From positions 13,493 through 49,710 of the forward strand of contig DGTF01000027.1 of assembly GCA_002394235.1 (NCBI GenBank): a stretch of DNA of 36,218 nucleotides. The letters are read 5' to 3'. The notes beneath the pieces were generated by a model that saw only the letters and a program-made list of their open reading frames with translations, was not told where the DNA came from and made no database searches. This DNA comes from Eubacterium sp. UBA4343. GTDB taxonomy: Bacteria > Bacillota > Clostridia > Lachnospirales > Lachnospiraceae. The position numbers and the translations under genes were made by a program. Shown piece by piece: positions 1-8,156 of the stretch; the first letter of the stretch is position 1; each line of letters begins with the position of its first letter.

Positions 1-69
1 GCGAAGTATTCGTGTGCGGCGAGCGTCGCGATAGCGAGATAAAACTCGCGCAGCGTGTTTTATCTCGTT
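1..69. repeat. interspersed two-hairpin repeat, copy 1 (partial)
   Basis: Positions 1-69 are identical, base for base, to 19956-20024. The copy is cut by the window edge, so its first part is not visible. It holds the perfect inverted repeat CGAGATAAAA / TTTTATCTCG, which forms a stem of 10 bp, and it ends three bases beyond the guaA stop codon. It may therefore form the 3' end of the guaA transcript, in inverted orientation relative to that gene. The sequence identity is directly seen; a role in mRNA ends is inference. Confidence 0.9.
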
Positions 70-72
70 CCG

Positions 73-1629
73 TTATTCAAATTCGATGGTCCCCGGCGGC
101 TTTGAGGTGATGTCATAGAATACTCTGTTGACGTGATTCACTTCATTTACGATCCGGTTCGTTACTTTTTTCAATACCTCATACGGAATTTCCACGGCGT
201 CGGCGGTCATGAAATCAACGGTGCTTACTGCGCGAAGGGCAATAGCATAATCGTAGGTCCGCTCATCCCCCATGACACCGACCGATCTCATATTGGTCAG
301 AGCGGCGAAGTACTGGCTTGCGACCTTATTCATTCCGGCCTTGTCCATCTCCTCGCGATAAATCGCGTCGGCCTCCTGAACAATCTGTACCTTCTCAGGT
401 GTTACTTCTCCGATGATACGAATACCTAATCCCGGTCCGGGGAAGGGCTGTCTCATAACCAGTTCCTCCGGGATTCCAAGATGTAAGCCGACCTTCCGGA
501 CCTCATCCTTGAAGAGGTCGCGGAGCGGTTCAACGATCTCCTTGAAATCGACATACTCCGGAAGACCGCCGACATTGTGATGAGATTTGATCGTAGCAGA
601 TTCACCGCCCAGACCGGATTCCACAACATCCGGATAGATGGTTCCCTGGACAAGGTAATCGACCTTTCCGATCTTTTTTGCTTCCGCCTCAAAGACACGG
701 ATGAAATCTTCTCCGATGATCTTACGCTTTCTCTCCGGCTCTGTCACGCCCTTGAGATCAGCAAAGAAGCGATCTCCGGCATTCACGCGTACAAAGTTCA
801 GATCATAGGGGCCGTCAGGGCCGAAGACCTTCGATACCAGATCTCCCTCATCCTTACGGAGCAGTCCGTGATCCACGAACACGCAGGTAAGATTCCTGCC
901 GATTGCTTTCGACAGCAGAACAGCAGCCACAGAGGAATCGACTCCGCCGGACAGTCCGCAAAGAACCTTTCCGTCTCCGATCTTTTCACGAAGCTCTCGG
1001 ATCGTCTTCTCCGCGAAGTCATCCATTTTCCAGGTGCCTTTGCAGCCGCATACGTTCCATACGAAATTGCGAAGCATCTCTTTTCCGAACTGGCTGTGGA
1101 GCACCTCCGGATGATACTGAAAAGCGTAGAGCTTTTTCGAGGTGTTCTGAACAGCAGCGTACGGACAGTTCGCGGTATGCGCGATCACTTCAAAGCCTTC
1201 GGCGATTCTTGTGATGTAGTCATTGTGACTCATCCAGACAATGCTCTTCTCCGGAACCCCTGCAAATACAGGGGAATCCGGCCGGTCGATGATAAGTCCG
1301 GTTTTCCCGTATTCCCGCTCGGGCGCTTTCTGCACGTCGCCGCCCAGAACATACATCATGAGCTGTGCTCCGTAACAGAGGCCGAGAATCGGAATTCCCA
1401 TCTCAAACAGTTCCTTCGATGCCGTAGCCGCACCCTTCTCATATACGCTGTTCGGACCGCCGGTAAGAATGATACCCTTCGGGTTCATTGCCTTGATCTG
1501 GTCCAGAGGCGTCCGGTAGGAATAAATCTCACAGTACACATTGCTCTCACGCACCCGCCGCGCGACAAGCTGATTGTACTGACCGCCAAAATCAATGACG
1601 ATTACTTTCTCCTGATCTGCCTGTGCCAT
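73..1629 (-). CDS. guaA: GMP synthase (glutamine-hydrolysing)
   Basis: Converts XMP to GMP using ATP and glutamine, the last step of de novo guanine nucleotide synthesis, in the cytosol. At 518 residues it is the usual full length. The N-terminal class I glutamine amidotransferase domain shows GLCYGAQLM with the nucleophilic Cys and the HPEV segment carrying the His/Glu pair. The ATP pyrophosphatase domain shows the PP-loop [10 protein letters not shown], and the protein ends with the standard GMP synthase dimerization domain and TIEFE terminus. The ATG at 1629 is preceded, on the minus strand, by AAGGAG about 9 bases upstream. It is a single gene: its 5' side faces a mobile-element scar and its 3' side an interspersed repeat. 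A sigma-A-like promoter and a repeat-filled leader of about 200 nt lie upstream. I saw no purine riboswitch in the leader. Confidence 0.98.
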   Translation of the reverse strand: MAQADQEKVIVIDFGGQYNQLVARRVRESNVYCEIYSYRTPLDQIKAMNPKGIILTGGPNSVYEKGAATASKELFEMGIPILGLCYGAQLMMYVLGGDVQKAPEREYGKTGLIIDRPDSPVFAGVPEKSIVWMSHNDYITRIAEGFEVIAHTANCPYAAVQNTSKKLYAFQYHPEVLHSQFGKEMLRNFVWNVCGCKGTWKMDDFAEKTIRELREKIGDGKVLCGLSGGVDSSVAAVLLSKAIGRNLTCVFVDHGLLRKDEGDLVSKVFGPDGPYDLNFVRVNAGDRFFADLKGVTEPERKRKIIGEDFIRVFEAEAKKIGKVDYLVQGTIYPDVVESGLGGESATIKSHHNVGGLPEYVDFKEIVEPLRDLFKDEVRKVGLHLGIPEELVMRQPFPGPGLGIRIIGEVTPEKVQIVQEADAIYREEMDKAGMNKVASQYFAALTNMRSVGVMGDERTYDYAIALRAVSTVDFMTADAVEIPYEVLKKVTNRIVNEVNHVNRVFYDITSKPPGTIEFE

Positions 1630-1650
1630 CTAAAATTCTCCTTATACCAA

Positions 1651-1769
1651 AATACATATGTCATCGATATATAGATGCTATTCATATACAGGTGCGGTAA
1701 ACATACAGCTATTATCCATATGCAGATGCTGTCCATATACAGATGTTATCCACATACATATGCTTTTTG
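1651..1769. repeat. 17-bp degenerate tandem repeat, seven copies
   Basis: Seven consecutive units of exactly 17 bp can be laid end to end from 1651. Examples are ATACAGATGTTATCCAC, ATGCAGATGCTGTCCAT and ATATAGATGCTATTCAT. The units are diverged but keep ATA-CAG-TG-T-TCCAT. The array lies between the proposed guaA promoter and the guaA ribosome binding site, so it would be transcribed as part of the guaA leader. No phase change is needed across the array. Confidence 0.85.
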
Positions 1770-1842
1770 TGCAGCGCCATATATGCAAGAAAACCATACA
1801 GATGATCTTGTTGATTATTATATCAAGTGACTGTACCTGACA

Positions 1843-1871
1843 ATTATACCCCTTGTAGAATCTTCTGTCAT
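1843..1871 (-). promoter_or_regulatory. sigma-A-like promoter of guaA
   Basis: On the minus strand ATGACA (1866-1871) is followed after 17 bp by a perfect TATAAT (1843-1848). Transcription would start near 1836, giving a leader of about 205 nt that includes the 17-bp repeat array. Confidence 0.65.
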
Positions 1872-2008
1872 TATCGAATTTCCATAAGCTTCTTTAGCTT
1901 TTGTAAGCGGTTAATCATCAGTACCTGTTGAACTCGGCTAATTTTTGAGATAATCAAGTCGAATAAATTTAAGATTTTTTTGACTTGCCCAAAGGAGGCT
2001 GGGTATTA

Positions 2009-2095
2009 ATGGACAAGATCACTTCCAATGTTCGACGCAGTCAGTGGCTTGACATCATTCATGCGTGTAATACCAGCGGTCTTACTTGGAAGTCG
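2009..2095 (+). pseudogene. IS66 TnpA (Orf1) N-terminal fragment
   Basis: A strong AAAGGAGG (1991-1998) precedes the ATG at 2009. The first 29 codons read like the N-terminus of the small IS66 accessory protein TnpA: MDKITSNVRRSQWLDII, then SGLTWKS, where the intact family continues into a Trp-Cys or similar segment and a YYYWLRK-type motif. Those later parts are absent. At about 2095 the similarity jumps to the end of tnpB in another frame, so this is a deletion product and not a functional gene. Confidence 0.7.
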
Positions 2096-2232
2096 GCAGC
2101 TTCAAGTGGCCTCGAAATACCAAAGAGCTTGCTGAGATTTCACCGGAGCAGTTTCATCGTCTGCTTGACGGTTTTGTTGTGATTGACACATCGACCGTTC
2201 AAACGGATCTGCATCCCACGGACCTCCTCTGA
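2095..2232 (+). pseudogene. IS66 TnpB (Orf2) C-terminal fragment
   Basis: Read from 2095, one frame on from the tnpA fragment, 45 codons precede the TGA at 2230. They begin GSFKWPRNTKELAEISPEQF, which is the characteristic C-terminal signature of IS66-family TnpB (G-F-WPRN...I-PEQ). Its N-terminal two thirds are missing. Direct joining to tnpA codon 29 shows an internal deletion of roughly the end of tnpA and most of tnpB. Confidence 0.75.
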
Positions 2233-2906
2233 TCTTTGTGCAAAACAATGGTGAAGATGATAATACGACTATCGTAGATCTTCATAAAAGAGGATTCCCG
2301 ATTGTTACGGTGGAAAGGTATGGTGAGGAACTCAAAGATGTACCGAGAATTCCTTTCGCAAACCTGGAAGCCGAGGAACAGGTAGTGGATTATCTGTACA
2401 GATGTGGACATAGACGTATAGCTTATATCAGTGGCCCGCCAACTGCTACGAATGCGATCCGGAGACTGGAAGGATTTCAAAATGGACTGAAACGGAATGG
2501 ACTGAGTGCAGATAATTCTCTGATCATGACAGGCAATTATAAGATGGAATCTGGACAGGATTGCATGCGGAAGATTCTCGATGCATGTATGCATAAAGGC
2601 GGAAAGCCAGATTTTTCTGCGGTTATGGCTGGAAATGACTTAATGGCAATCGGGGCATGCAAGATAATCCTTGAGAGAGGACTGCAGATACCGGATGATA
2701 TTTCTGTGGTTGGTTGTGATGGAACCATGTTAGCTGGTTTGATCCGACCGAAGATAGGAACTATTCGACTGGGCGGAATTGATATGGGGAAAAAGGCTGC
2801 AGAATATCTGATTAATGAGATTAAATCGCAGAATACCGAGAAGAAAAAAGTCCTCTTTCAGCCGGAATTGTTACTCGAAGGAAGAATAAAATCAATAGAG
2901 ACCTGA
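2223..2906 (+). pseudogene. LacI/GalR-family regulator lacking its DNA-binding domain
   Basis: The reading frame is open from about 2223 (PLIFVQNNG) to the TGA at 2904-2906, roughly 225 codons, against about 335 for an intact family member. It contains the second part of the periplasmic-binding-protein-like effector domain: GHRRIAYISGPP, then AGNDLMAIGA, IPDDISVVGCDG, and a terminal MGKKAAEYLINEI. The helix-turn-helix, hinge helix and the first part of the effector domain are missing. The break coincides with the IS66 remnant, so the gene was probably truncated by the insertion and later deletion. A GTG at 2238 could start a 222-residue fragment, but no convincing ribosome binding site is seen. 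Confidence 0.8.
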
Positions 2907-2961
2907 TTTAATGGATTATTAAAATTTTGAATTTTTAATTGTAAAATCGCATAAATTTCAC

Positions 2962-2992
2962 TTGACAAAATAGTGCAATGTGCCAGTATAAA
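2962..2992 (+). promoter_or_regulatory. putative promoter of the membrane protein gene at 3027
   Basis: TTGACA (2962-2967) is followed by GTATAAA, with a -10 at 2986-2992 depending on register and a spacer of 18-19 bp. It lies in AT-rich DNA 30-60 bp upstream of the start codon. Confidence 0.55.
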
Positions 2993-3026
2993 TTGCGTAG
3001 ACTTCCATTTATGAAGAGGCTTGATA

Positions 3027-5237
3027 ATGATGAAATTTCTGGGACGTATGTTTTCTTTCGTGCTCTCAGGCATCACCGCATGCATGCTGGGATTTGCACT
3101 ATTTTTTTCACTCATCACGGGGTTCGGAAAGGGACTTCCGGATATGGCGGTAGAGGGAATCATGCAGCGCTTTCCGGAGACCTGGTCTTCTGTTGAGATC
3201 CGTGTCTTTCTGATTGCGCTGATTCTTCTGTTTGTGGGATTCGTCTTCCTGGCATTTGCCTGGATTGATCGTGCGGGTCATAGGAAAAGGCTGCTGATGT
3301 TTCTGATTCTCGGCGGTGTATTTCTGGTGATGCAGCTTTTCATTGCGTTCGGGCTGCATACCATTCAGAATACGGATGCCTTTGAGGTTCAGGATCAGGC
3401 GCTTGCTATCGCGCGGGGCGTTCACCAGATCGTTGATTATACAAAATCCACGTATTTTGCCAAATATGGAAATAATGATCTTTACCTGATTTTCTGCGTT
3501 CAGGTCTTCAGGGTCTGTATGTTGCTGCATATTCATGCGTATCGCACGGTGTTTGCGGTGCTGAATGTGGCTGCCGTCGATCTTGGCATTCTCATGACCT
3601 GGCGGACGGTTTTTCTTCTGAGGGGGCCGAAGGCAGCACTGAAGGTATTTGTGCTGAGCGTTTTCAATCCGCTGAATATTCTTCTGATATGCTGGCCCTA
3701 TACCTGTACGCTCAGCATGCCGCTGATGATGCTGAGCCTGTGGATGGCTGCGGCGTTTCTGAAGGGGAAGGACAGCGGAACACTGCATTTTGTGGAGTTT
3801 CTGGTGATCGGACTGACGGCTGTGACCGCATATTATTTTCGTCCGACGGCCGCGTTCCCGGTAATCGCTCTCGTTCTGTGCGGCGTATGCGCAGGCGTGC
3901 AGAAGCTTTTAAAAGAATCATCTTCCTATACAATGGGAAAGAGCCGGAAATTGCGGAATCTTGCCAGAAAGGGTATCCCTGCCGTCTGCGTGATTCTTCT
4001 GATGGCGGTGACATCTTCTGCGATCCGCAGCGCTTCCCTAAGTCTGGATCCGGTGACAGACACACAGTTTCCGACCGTATACTGGCTGATGCTTGGCGCT
4101 TCGGAGACCGGACGGGTGAATTCGGAAGATATGAATTATAACCGGCGCATGTACACTGAGAAGGAGAACAGGGAAGCGGATATTGCAGCAGTCCGGCAGA
4201 TTCTGAAGGAGCGTGGTCTGGCTGGCAATGTGAAGCACTATCTGGAAAAAACAGGGCTGACATGGTCGGATGGAACCGCGGAATATCTCAGCCGCAGCAT
4301 GGGATCCGAGAACAGCCTTCCATGGCTGTATCGGCTCCTGAACGGGCCGGGTGCCGGAATTCTTTCTCTGTGTTGCCAGGCATATCGTATGGTGATGCTT
4401 TTTATGGCTCTTGCCGGAATTCTGGTCTGGCTTTGTTCCGGGAGAGAATCGGGATGTGCCGGCAATTTTATCTTCCAGGTATGCGTCATCACCCTGCTCG
4501 GGGGTTTTGTCTTTTATACATTCTGGGAAGGAAAGCCGGTTTACAGCTATCCCTTCCTGCCCTATTTGATTCTGGTCAGCCTGCCCGCCTGGGAAAAAGC
4601 GTGCCGCGTATATGAGGGGAAATATCAGGATGCGCCGTCTTCCGCGGAAATCGTACGTCGGCTTGTACTCGTTCTTCTGCTTGCCGTTACCGGGCTCGGG
4701 CTGTTTCAGAAGTACGTCATCACAGCGGAATCAGGCGTTTTTGATGTACCTTCCATTGTGTGTGACAGTACGGCTCTGGCCGACTGGGTCAGTGTCCCGG
4801 AAGGTCAGACGCTGACGCAGAGCTTCTATCCCTCGGGATCATTTAATACCATCTTGATCCGGGCAAGAACCGCAGGCAGGGGCAATACGAAGGACAAGTA
4901 CCGGATCGTCGTGGTCTCCGGTGATTCCGGAGAAGAGGCGAATTCCGCCGCTTATCGCCCGGAGGACGTCATTGCGGATAAAACAATTCAGGCTGGCAAG
5001 ATAAAGGATCGAAGCATCATCCTGAATTTCCCGACTGTTTTTCCGGCAAAAAACGAAGCCTTCCGGATCATTGTCACAAACCTTTCCACAGAGGGAAAAG
5101 GGCAGGACGGACTGCAGTCTACAGTACGTTTCGGAACCAGGCTTTGTTATGTGATGGATGAGTATAAAGGGAACTGCGTTGTCAGGGGCAGGAGGCATGC
5201 CGGTGATCTTTTAATTCGTGTAAGCAATATAGGGTAA
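3027..5237 (+). CDS. large polytopic membrane protein, possible GT-C glycosyltransferase
   Basis: About 736 residues with roughly a dozen hydrophobic segments over the first 570, followed by a soluble C-terminal region of about 150 residues with alternating polar/hydrophobic strands that looks like an extracytoplasmic beta domain. After the second or third membrane segment comes an acidic loop (NTDAFEVQDQALAIARG, about residue 115), and late in the membrane part a FWEGKPVYSYPFLPYLIL segment. Both are reminiscent of PMT/GT39-like GT-C enzymes that use lipid-linked sugars. I do not recognise the exact family and no substrate can be proposed. ATG 3027 is chosen because AAGAGG (3014-3019) sits 7 bases upstream; a TTG at 3021 is less likely. 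The gene is monocistronic, with its own promoter, and converges on the SRAP gene. Confidence 0.6.
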   Translation: MMKFLGRMFSFVLSGITACMLGFALFFSLITGFGKGLPDMAVEGIMQRFPETWSSVEIRVFLIALILLFVGFVFLAFAWIDRAGHRKRLLMFLILGGVFLVMQLFIAFGLHTIQNTDAFEVQDQALAIARGVHQIVDYTKSTYFAKYGNNDLYLIFCVQVFRVCMLLHIHAYRTVFAVLNVAAVDLGILMTWRTVFLLRGPKAALKVFVLSVFNPLNILLICWPYTCTLSMPLMMLSLWMAAAFLKGKDSGTLHFVEFLVIGLTAVTAYYFRPTAAFPVIALVLCGVCAGVQKLLKESSSYTMGKSRKLRNLARKGIPAVCVILLMAVTSSAIRSASLSLDPVTDTQFPTVYWLMLGASETGRVNSEDMNYNRRMYTEKENREADIAAVRQILKERGLAGNVKHYLEKTGLTWSDGTAEYLSRSMGSENSLPWLYRLLNGPGAGILSLCCQAYRMVMLFMALAGILVWLCSGRESGCAGNFIFQVCVITLLGGFVFYTFWEGKPVYSYPFLPYLILVSLPAWEKACRVYEGKYQDAPSSAEIVRRLVLVLLLAVTGLGLFQKYVITAESGVFDVPSIVCDSTALADWVSVPEGQTLTQSFYPSGSFNTILIRARTAGRGNTKDKYRIVVVSGDSGEEANSAAYRPEDVIADKTIQAGKIKDRSIILNFPTVFPAKNEAFRIIVTNLSTEGKGQDGLQSTVRFGTRLCYVMDEYKGNCVVRGRRHAGDLLIRVSNIG

Positions 5238-5246
5238 GCCAGATAG

Positions 5247-5342
5247 ACGAACCGGTCCGGATGGAACGCGGGTAATCGCATAACGAACCGGTTGTGATGG
5301 AACGCTGGTAATCGCATAATGATCCGGTTCAGATGGAATCAG
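5247..5342. repeat. 36-bp tandem repeat, 2.7 copies
   Basis: Units at 5247-5282 and 5283-5318 share ACGAACCGG, GATGGAACGC and GGTAATCGCATA. A third, truncated and more diverged copy (5319-5342) runs over the stop codon of the SRAP gene. The array fills the gap between two convergent genes. Confidence 0.85.
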
Positions 5343-5995
5343 TCCGGACGAACCGGGGTATGGCGGGAAACAGGAGTGATCATCATATCGTCCAGCATTT
5401 CCGCGGCGATTTTCTCCGGATCTGAGTCCGGGCAAATCCAGTCCCCGATTGCGTCTCGAGGAAGGATGACGGGCATGCGGTTGTGAATATGCGCGAGCTC
5501 CGGGGTCGGTTCTCTTGTGAGAACGGTGAAGACCGGATATGTCAGGCCGCTCGTCTCTTCCATGTGGTACAGCCCGGCAAGGTAGGTCAGATCGGATGCT
5601 TCGGGACGGATTGCGTACTTTCCACCGGTTTGCACCCGTCCGCCGGACGTCCGGATATGCTCCCATTCGAAATAACAGGATGCGGGAATGACGCAGCGAT
5701 GCCGTCTCCAGTCAGAGGAGAACGAGACCTTCTCCTTCGCAGATTCGATTCTGGCATTTACAACAGGCCCTTTCACACCGGGGATATGATATCCCCATAT
5801 CATCGGAAACACAGCTTTTTCTGCGGAAGCGGAGGGCGCAATTACGGCGGCAATATCGGTCGGACGGATTTCTCCAGATGTTCTGAATTCTTTTCCGAGC
5901 CGATCGGTCATTCTGCGCAGAAGTGCCGTGCTGCCCGCTGCCTCCGTGTATGGATTCATTTCTTCAGAGGGTTCGATAAAAAACCGCGTACACAT
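5339..5995 (-). CDS. SRAP-domain protein (YedK/HMCES family)
   Basis: 218 residues, normal for bacterial SRAP proteins. The family traps abasic sites in single-stranded DNA by a thiazolidine bond to the N-terminal Cys2, and has been called SOS response-associated peptidase. Visible family features are Cys2 exposed after removal of Met1 (MCTRFF, where CGRF is more usual), the NARIES segment with the conserved Asn, YFEW with the catalytic Glu, and HNRMPVIL with the conserved His. The start is supported by AAAGGAAG upstream on the minus strand. It stands alone between a convergent membrane protein gene and the divergent TerB operon. No SOS box was recognised upstream by eye. Confidence 0.93.
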   Translation of the reverse strand: MCTRFFIEPSEEMNPYTEAAGSTALLRRMTDRLGKEFRTSGEIRPTDIAAVIAPSASAEKAVFPMIWGYHIPGVKGPVVNARIESAKEKVSFSSDWRRHRCVIPASCYFEWEHIRTSGGRVQTGGKYAIRPEASDLTYLAGLYHMEETSGLTYPVFTVLTREPTPELAHIHNRMPVILPRDAIGDWICPDSDPEKIAAEMLDDMMITPVSRHTPVRPD

Positions 5996-6094
5996 ATTCG
6001 TTTGAACTTCCTTTTTTCATTAGCTTTTAAGTGTCTGCTCGTCTCCTATACAATACCACACAAAGTCAAAACAGATCCCGCAATAATCGAAAAT

Positions 6095-6123
6095 TTGTTC
6101 TTTTCCATTGCAGCTGATATAAT
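6095..6123 (+). promoter_or_regulatory. extended -10 promoter of the TerB operon
   Basis: TTGTTC (6095-6100), a 17-bp spacer, then TGATATAAT with the perfect -10 at 6118-6123 and the upstream TG of an extended -10. Transcription would begin near 6130, exactly where the 31-bp repeat array starts, leaving a leader of about 190 nt. Confidence 0.65.
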
Positions 6124-6127
6124 AATT

Positions 6128-6274
6128 GAGAATATAACAGAACCGGATTTTGTGATTGAACAAGAATCGTGTTTCGGATTTTGGGATTGTGATAGAAATG
6201 GATTCTGTAATTAGAGATTGTAACAGAAACGGATTCCGGATTTAGAGATTGTAACGGAACGGTTTCTGGATCTT
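6128..6274. repeat. 31-bp degenerate tandem repeat, about five copies
   Basis: Units begin at 6128 (24 bp), 6152, 6183, 6214 (31 bp each) and 6245 (30 bp). The best pair begins GAGATTGTAACAGAAACGG and GAGATTGTAACGGAACGG; older units are more diverged. The array occupies almost the whole leader between the proposed promoter and the TerB protein start. This is the main content of the 325-bp gap upstream of that gene. Confidence 0.8.
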
Positions 6275-6320
6275 GAAATTGGAAAAAGTATCTGATTGTG
6301 GATTTGGTGAAGAAAATGTC

Positions 6321-8156
6321 ATGGAGAGGTCGGAATTGACTGCCAGTATTGTGGTGGACAACACAGGGAAGGGAAAAAATAAAAGAGAAGAAGTATACCG
6401 GGATACACCGCTTCCATTTGCGGGCAGCATTTCCGGGCAGTTCCCGCGCAAGGAAAGAGCAGCCAGGTGCAATGCAGAAGCAAAATCGGGTGCGGAAGCG
6501 GAGGAAAGCCCATTAGCAGGCCGGGGTTCTTCGGTGGAAGAAAGTCATTCAGCGGAACGGAACGGGTACTCCTCTGATGTACCCGGACAGATTCTGGAGA
6601 TGATCCGTCTGTATGAGTTCGGGGACGGTTCGCCCGAACACCGTGCCAGGATGTTCTGCAGGCAGGGAAAATTTATGGAAAAGTATGAGGATGATTTTCC
6701 CTGGCAGGGAGATTTCAGACGTTATTTCACGACCTATCACGATCTGAATATCCGTCAGCTGCGCGGCTACTTTACCTGGAGAACAGGAATACGAAACGGA
6801 GAATACCGCCCGATCTCCACGTCGCTGGCATATATGTACCTGTACGAGCTTCTGTGCGGCATCGGTGCGTCATCGGTTGACGATGTGCTTCAGAAGATGG
6901 AGACATTTGAGAAAAACTATGTAGATGCCGGCATCAGTGATCCGGGGATGCGGAAAAACATCCGCCGGTGGATGTTTGAATATGCGGTGCTTCATGGCCT
7001 GCCGGCAGAGAGGGTCCGCTCATACGCAAATCCGGAAGCTCTGGATTTTGATCATTCTCTTGTGATCCTGAAAAACCCGGAGAATCATGCGGATGAGGAG
7101 ATTTTTCATGCAATGAGCCGCTTCACAGGACAAACGATTGAAAAATCCGCCGTTCTGACCCGCAATAGAAGGAAGGGTATTCAACTTCTCGCCGGAATCT
7201 GGAGATATCTCTCTGAACATTTTGAGGATAACGGGAGGGATATTTTTACGGTGTGTTTCGGCACACGGAAATGTTATCCGTGGCATCCGCTCTCAAATGC
7301 AGTATACTGGGAGGAAAGGGAACTTCCGGACATGGATTTCAAGCTGGATGAATGCAGAACATTTCATCTGCGGGACGGGAAGTGGCAGGAGGAGCGGTAC
7401 GGCGGTCTTGGATTGCATCTGGACTGGTTCCGTTCCCTGCTTCGCGCCTCGGACAGGATTTTACGCAGAGAGCTGAGAACGGGACATTATCTTCGGGAAA
7501 GAAAGGACGAGCAATGGGCGGTTCCTTACATTGAAGCTGCGCTTCGGGAGATGGAGGCGGAAGAGCAAAGAGCAGCGATGCCCGTGATTGAAATAGATTA
7601 TTCCGGTCTGAAGCAGATCCGGGAGGATGCCGCGATCACGCGGGACAGCCTTCTGACCGATGAAGAGATAGAGGAAAGCCGGGAGCCGGAGAGCACGGGC
7701 GGACAGGAGATGGATTCCGCTGTGAAGATGGATCTGTCGTCGGCTGAGGCAGATACAGAGGTAGTTGTGAACAAGATCCGACCATCGTTGTATCTGGCAG
7801 ACATAGAGCCTGCCGTCAAGAAAATGCGGCCATCGTCGAGTGATGTGGATACAGAGGCCGTCGTGAAGAAGGATCGGCCGTCGTCGGGTGAAGCGGATGG
7901 AGATGCGGGAGTAAAACCGAAAACCGGTGCGGACAGCCTGTACCGCCGGATTTTGCTCATGCTTCTGGACGGGAAGCCCGTGAACGATGTGGTAAGAGAA
8001 AATCATCTGATGCCTGCTGTTATCGCGGATGCGATCAACGAGGCGTTTTTCGATGAAATCGGCGATAGTGTCGTCGAATGCGACGGGGATGAGATCTGCG
8101 TCGTTGAGGATTACAGAGAGGATATAATTCAGGCGTTAGGGGAGATCAGCTTATGA
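6321..8156 (+). CDS. TerB_N/TerB_C domain protein
   Basis: About 611 residues from ATG 6321 (GGTGAAG about 8 bases upstream; a TTG at 6273 is an alternative). Residues 1-85 are low-complexity and charged. The region from about 90 to 290 has the TerB_N signature: LYEFGDGSPEHRARMF, YFTTYHDLNIRQLRGYF, WRTGIRNGEYRPISTSLAY, YLYELLCGIG. The end (about 535-605) matches the TerB_C pattern: LLMLLDGKPV, HLMPAVIADAINEAFFDEIG, a final ED-Y-EDI. Between them lie four 16-residue repeats. The molecular function is unknown; TerB-type domains occur in tellurite/stress and phage-defence contexts. The stop overlaps the ATPase start by 4 bases (ATGA), so the two are translationally coupled. It probably acts with the downstream ATPase and helicase. 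Confidence 0.85.
   Translation: MERSELTASIVVDNTGKGKNKREEVYRDTPLPFAGSISGQFPRKERAARCNAEAKSGAEAEESPLAGRGSSVEESHSAERNGYSSDVPGQILEMIRLYEFGDGSPEHRARMFCRQGKFMEKYEDDFPWQGDFRRYFTTYHDLNIRQLRGYFTWRTGIRNGEYRPISTSLAYMYLYELLCGIGASSVDDVLQKMETFEKNYVDAGISDPGMRKNIRRWMFEYAVLHGLPAERVRSYANPEALDFDHSLVILKNPENHADEEIFHAMSRFTGQTIEKSAVLTRNRRKGIQLLAGIWRYLSEHFEDNGRDIFTVCFGTRKCYPWHPLSNAVYWEERELPDMDFKLDECRTFHLRDGKWQEERYGGLGLHLDWFRSLLRASDRILRRELRTGHYLRERKDEQWAVPYIEAALREMEAEEQRAAMPVIEIDYSGLKQIREDAAITRDSLLTDEEIEESREPESTGGQEMDSAVKMDLSSAEADTEVVVNKIRPSLYLADIEPAVKKMRPSSSDVDTEAVVKKDRPSSGEADGDAGVKPKTGADSLYRRILLMLLDGKPVNDVVRENHLMPAVIADAINEAFFDEIGDSVVECDGDEICVVEDYREDIIQALGEISL
7737..7928 (+). repeat. coding minisatellite, four 48-bp units
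   Basis: Four adjacent 48-bp units encode 16-residue repeats in the linker ahead of the TerB_C region: SSAEADTEVVVNKIRP, SLYLADIEPAVKKMRP, SSSDVDTEAVVKKDRP, SSGEADGDAGVKPKTG. Common positions are the Asp at 6, the Val/Ala core, the Lys pair and the terminal Arg-Pro. The exact multiple of three keeps the frame. Confidence 0.9.

Larger units (their letters stand above)
1903..2232 (+). mobile_element. IS66-family remnant: left end plus deleted tnpA/tnpB
   Basis: GTAAGCGG at 1903 matches the GTAA-type terminus typical of IS66-family inverted repeats. It is followed about 100 bp later by the start of an IS66 tnpA-like gene, then abruptly by the end of a tnpB-like gene, and then by non-IS sequence. 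The remaining body of the element (rest of tnpA, most of tnpB, all of tnpC, right end) is missing. Base composition is AT-rich compared with neighbouring housekeeping genes. The terminus assignment rests on a short motif; the coding remnants are stronger evidence. Confidence 0.7.

Noticed and set aside
577..1674. Plus-strand reading frame of 365 codons across guaA
   Set aside because: It is the antisense shadow of guaA, has no family-like motifs and no ribosome binding site; guaA itself is unambiguous.
1651..1769. CRISPR array
   Set aside because: Units are 17 bp, contiguous and diverged, with no unique spacers, and no cas genes are present. The same applies to the other tandem arrays.
1630..1842. 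Possible purine riboswitch in the guaA leader
   Set aside because: The expected conserved core of guanine/adenine aptamers was not found on the minus strand; the space is filled by the 17-bp repeats.
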